Shown here piece after piece: positions 60,197 to 64,000 of a stretch of 64,000 nucleotides of DNA. The notes beneath the pieces were generated by a model that had not been told where the DNA came from, did no database searches, and saw only the letters and a program-made list of their open reading frames with translations. This DNA is from Rhytidiadelphus loreus. Lineage: Eukaryota; Streptophyta; Bryopsida; Hypnales; Hylocomiaceae. The first letter of the stretch is position 1; the number at the start of each line of letters is the position of its first letter. The DNA lies in the NCBI GenBank assembly GCA_947034895.1, contig OX344763.1, positions 63,569,093-63,633,092 on the forward strand, given 5' to 3'. The position numbers and the translations under genes were made by a program.

Positions 60197-61119
60197 GCCT
60201 TGCATGTCGCATCTACTTCGAGCAGGGATTATTGTTGGCATCCTGTTGGGACCTAATACTTGCACCAACAGTAATATTAATTTTGGTAGAACTTCTAGGA
60301 GGGTCTATGAAACCATCTTGTTTCTGCTCAGAATTTGATTACAGGCACTGGAAGATGGCCATTTTGTAAGGTAGTACAGTACAATACCAGGCGACAATGC
60401 TATGAACACAAGATTCTGAGCAGCAATGTGATGAATTCGAATTTGAAATTGGTTTCAAAATATCAAAATTTTGTGGCATTTCACTTTATGAAATGAAAAA
60501 ACTTAGGAGTCTATTTTCATGTTAACCCATAAATGATGTTGTGGATGTTTTGTGTTTGATGAATTATAGAGAATCCTTGTATGTACAATAGAAGTGTATG
60601 TACAATAGAAGTGTAACTATTCATTCTTGGAATTTTGTTGTGAAAAGGGGAGGTTTTCTATAGTACTTTGACTTCCAATGAGTGCCTTAGCATTTTTTGA
60701 AGCCAATGGTTCCCATAGTATCCAAAGGGATGATTTCCACCATCACTAATCTATCCTTTTAAGGGTTAAGTAGTATGTGCACAATGAAAAATATGAAAAT
60801 GTGCAACATTTTGGTTTTTTTTAGCTTGATATAAGGTAAAATAGCCCATTATGGTCTAAATGGATGGTGGACTATGTTCCACTTGATTGAAAAATTAGAA
60901 CGGAATTTTCAGTGAGGGACAATCCTTCAATAATGTGTTGGCCATTCAGAAAATAATTTTCTTGACGTCTTCACATTTGGTTTTTAAATTCCAAGCATGT
61001 CAGCCTTAGGGTACCATAACAGCCAGTAGGTGGGGCCATCACCAACCTTAATGCCACTTTGGTAGACATTAACTTCACCCAAGGTGGTTTAAAAAACAAC
61101 TAGTCTAAATCTGATTATG
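60197..61119. other. 3' flank of the METTL13-like gene
   Basis: No gene is seen. It presumably holds the 3' UTR and terminator. A 17-bp direct repeat, atgtacaatagaagtgt, occurs twice at about 60581-60614. From about 60650 the sequence is unremarkable and AT-rich up to the satellite. Confidence 0.5.
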
Positions 61120-64000
61120 ACCAATGACACGGCACATGTAGCCTTGATATTTTATTTCACGTACAAGGTCATTCAAGGTGACCACCAATTGCATATTTTT
61201 TTGGATTCTTTAGTTAATAAATAATTGCAACTTGTACCACATGTTACTCATTTTCTTTGTACGTGAATTTCATGACTTTATATTTTTCTAGACACTAAAG
61301 TACAGGGCACGGGTTATAGCCCCTATATTCTGTTTCACATACAAGGTCATACAAGGTGACCACCAATTGCATATTCTTTTGAGTCCTTGAGTTTATGAAT
61401 AAATGCAACTTGTACCACATGCTACCCATTTTTTTGGTACGTGAATTTCATGACTTCATATTTTTTTCGACATTAAAGTCCAGGGCAAGGTTATAGCCCC
61501 AATATTTTGTTTCATGTACAAGGTCAATCAAGGTGGCCACCAATTGCATATTCTTTTGAGTTCTTGAGTTTATGAATAATTGCAACTTGTACTACATGTT
61601 ATCCATTTTATTTGTACATGAAATTCATGACTTTATGTTTTTGTGGAGATTAAAGTATTAAAGTACATGGCAAGGGTATTGCCCCAATATTTTGTTTCAC
61701 GTACAAGGTCATTGAAGGTGACCTCCAATTGCATATTTTTTTGGATTCTTGAGTTTATGAATAATTGCAACTTGTTCTTCAAATTACCCATTTCTTTTTA
61801 ATGTGAATTTCATGACTTTATATTTTTTTGGACATTAAAGTACAGGGCAAGGATATAGCCCCAATATTTTGTTTCATGTACGAGGTCAATCATGGTGGCT
61901 ACCAATTGCATATTCTTTTGAGTCCTTGAGTTTATGAATAAATGCAACTTGTACCACATGCTACCCATTTTTTTTGTACGTGAATTTCACGACTTCATAT
62001 TCTTTTTTACATTGAAGTATATGGCAAGGTTATGGCCCCAATATTTTGTTTCACGTACAAGGTCATTCAAGGTGACCACCAATTGCATATTCTTTTGAAT
62101 TCTTGAGTTTATGAATAATTGCAACTTGTACTACATGTTACCTATTTTTTATGTACGTGAATTTCATAACTTTATTTTATTTTGGACATTAAAGTTCACA
62201 GCAAGGTTATTGCCCCAATATTTTGTTTCACGTACAAGGTCATTCAAGGTGACATCCAATTGCATGTTTTTTTGGATTCTTGAGTTTATAAATAATTGCA
62301 ACTTGTACCAAATATTACCCATTTTTTTTTAAAGTGAATTTCATGACTTTATATTTTTATAGAGATTAAAGTATAGGGCACGGGATATTGCCCCTATATT
62401 CTGTTTCACTTACAAGGTCATTCAAGGTGACCACAAATTGCATAATCTTTTGAGTTTCTGAGTTTCTGAATAATTGCAACTTGTACCACATATTATCCAT
62501 TTTTTTTGTACGTGAATTTCATGACTTTATGTTTTTATGGAGATTAAAGTACATGGCAAGGGTATTGCCCCTATATTTTGTTTGATGTACAAGGTCATTC
62601 AAGGTGACCTCCAATTGCATATTTTTTGGATTCTTGAGTTTATGAATAAATGCAACTAGTACCACGTGCTACCCATTTTTTTTGTACATAAATTTCATAA
62701 CTTCATATTTTTTTCAGCATTAAAGTACAAGACAAGGTTATTGCTCTTATATTTTGTTTCACGTACAAGGTCATTCAAGGTGACCACCAATTCCATATTC
62801 TTTTGAGTTTTTGAATTTATGAATAATTGCAACTTGTACCACATGTTACCCATTTTTTTTGTACGTGAATTTCATGACATTATATTAATTTGGAGATTAA
62901 AGTACATGTGGAGGTTATTGCTCCTATATTTTGTTTCACATACAAGACCATTTAAGGAGATTATCAATTGCGTAGTTTTTTGAATTCTTGAGTTTATAAA
63001 TAATTGCAACTTGTGCCACATGTTACCCATTTTCTTTGTACGTGAATTTCATGACTTTAAATTTCTTTGGACATTAAAGTACAGGGCACGGGTTATTGCC
63101 CCTATATTATGTTTCAGATACAAAGTCATTCAAAGTGTCCACCAACTGCATATTCTTTTGAGTTCCTAGATTTATGAATAAATGCAACTTGTACCACATG
63201 CTACCCATTTTTTTTGTACGTGAATTTCACGACTCCATATTTTTTTGGACATTAGAGTAGAGGGCACGAGTTATTGCCCCTATATTCTGTTTTACGTACA
63301 AGGTTATTCAAGGTGACCACCAATTGCATATTTTTTTGGATTCTTGAGTTTAGAAATTATTGCAACTTGTACCACATGTTACCAATTTTTTTTTAACATG
63401 AATTTCATGACGTTATATTTTTTTGGACATTATAGTACATGGCAAGGTTATTGCCCGAATATTTTGTTTCACGTACAAGGTCATTCAAGGTGACCACCAA
63501 TTGCATATTCTTTTGTGTTCCTAGATTTATGAATAAATGCAACTTGTACCACATGCTACCCATTTTTTTGGTACGTGAAATTGATGACTTTATATTTTTT
63601 TCGACATTAAAGTACAGGGCTTGGGATATTGCCCCTATATTCTGTTTCATATACAAGGTCATTTAAGGTGACCACCAATTGCATACTCATTTGAGTTCTT
63701 GAGTTCATGAATAAATGCAATTTGTACCACATGCTATCCATTTTTTTTACGTGAATTTCATGACTTAAATTTTTTTTTGACATTAAAGTACGGGGCAAGT
63801 TTATTGCTCCTATATTTTGTTTTACGTACAAGGTCTTTCAAGGTGACCACTAATTGCATATTTTTTTGAGTTTTTGAGTTTATAACTAATTGCAACTTAT
63901 ACCACATGTTACCTTTTTTTTTGTATGTGAATTTCATTACTTCATATTTTTTTTGACATTGAAGTACATGGCAAGGTTATTTCCCCAATATTTTAAATCA
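61120..64000. repeat. Tandem satellite array, monomer about 177 bp, at least 16 copies
   Basis: The block caaggtcattcaaggtgacc (with variants) recurs at 61164, 61342, 61519, 61704, 61881, 62058, 62235, 62413, 62590, 62766, 62943, 63121, 63299, 63476, 63654 and 63829. Spacings are 175-178 bp with a single 185. Each monomer also carries caattgcatat, ttgcaacttgtaccacatg, acgtgaatttcatgac and gacattaaagtacaggg. The array continues past the window edge. A monomer near 180 bp is in the range usual for plant centromeric or heterochromatic satellites. No coding function; the short ORFs here are repeats of the monomer. Confidence 0.95.

Noticed and set aside
62111..63831. Short ORFs in the satellite array
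   Set aside because: They repeat with the 177-bp monomer and are broken irregularly; tandem repeat effect, not genes.
61120..64000. Possible CRISPR-like array because of regular spacing
   Set aside because: Whole monomers are similar, with no short repeat plus unique spacer structure, and the genome is a plant nucleus. This is a satellite.
1..64000. tRNA, rRNA or small RNA genes
   Set aside because: No stretch with a recognisable tRNA A/B box pair or rRNA core was noticed. A tRNAscan or Infernal run would be needed to exclude them.

Overview
The window is nuclear DNA of a land plant. The evidence is CACTA-type (En/Spm) DNA transposons with plant-specific TNP2 and TNPA genes, TTTAGGG-type telomere-like repeats, a many-intron METTL13/eEF1A methyltransferase gene, and a satellite of about 177 bp. 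I cannot place the species. It is almost entirely mobile DNA, with one recognisable host gene at 53472-60196.

Layout. (1) 1-1234 is the right end of a CACTA-like element (G) with a BED-finger ORF and a GACGG-rich subterminal zone. (2) 1235-36168 is the right part of an old CACTA element (H). It hosts a stack of insertions, each with a readable junction: MITE B (1331-29102, TSD cct) contains MITE A (1447-28907, TSD tcc). A contains a gag-like retroelement (1957-28548). The retroelement contains a 23-kb CACTA element (I, 3410-26435) inserted in its ORF, and I contains a palindromic MITE C (24221-24416, TSD cag). Elements H and I belong to the same family. (3) 36169-39374 is AT-rich degenerate retroelement debris. 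(4) 39375-52306 is a second, complete CACTA element (E) with matching TIRs and TSD tat. (5) 52307-53471 is AT-rich spacer. (6) 53472-60196 is a 17-exon METTL13-like gene. (7) From about 61120 to the end is a tandem satellite array.

In both full-size CACTA elements the transposase gene (TNP2: Transpos_assoc, Transposase_21, DUF4218 and DUF4216 regions) and the TNPA-like gene are divergently transcribed from a central region. In E the TNPA-like gene carries, in the same long exon, an FCP1/NIF-like HAD phosphatase domain whose catalytic DxD motif is altered. This is the most unusual coding feature in the window. All four transposon genes carry in-frame stop codons, yet their reading frames contain no indels that I could find.

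The MITE families A, B and C share the terminus CACTAGAAGAAAA and 3-bp duplications but have different, near-palindromic interiors. One MITE (29791-30089) is half C and half B, and it sits where element H has lost the region that encodes TNPA in element I.
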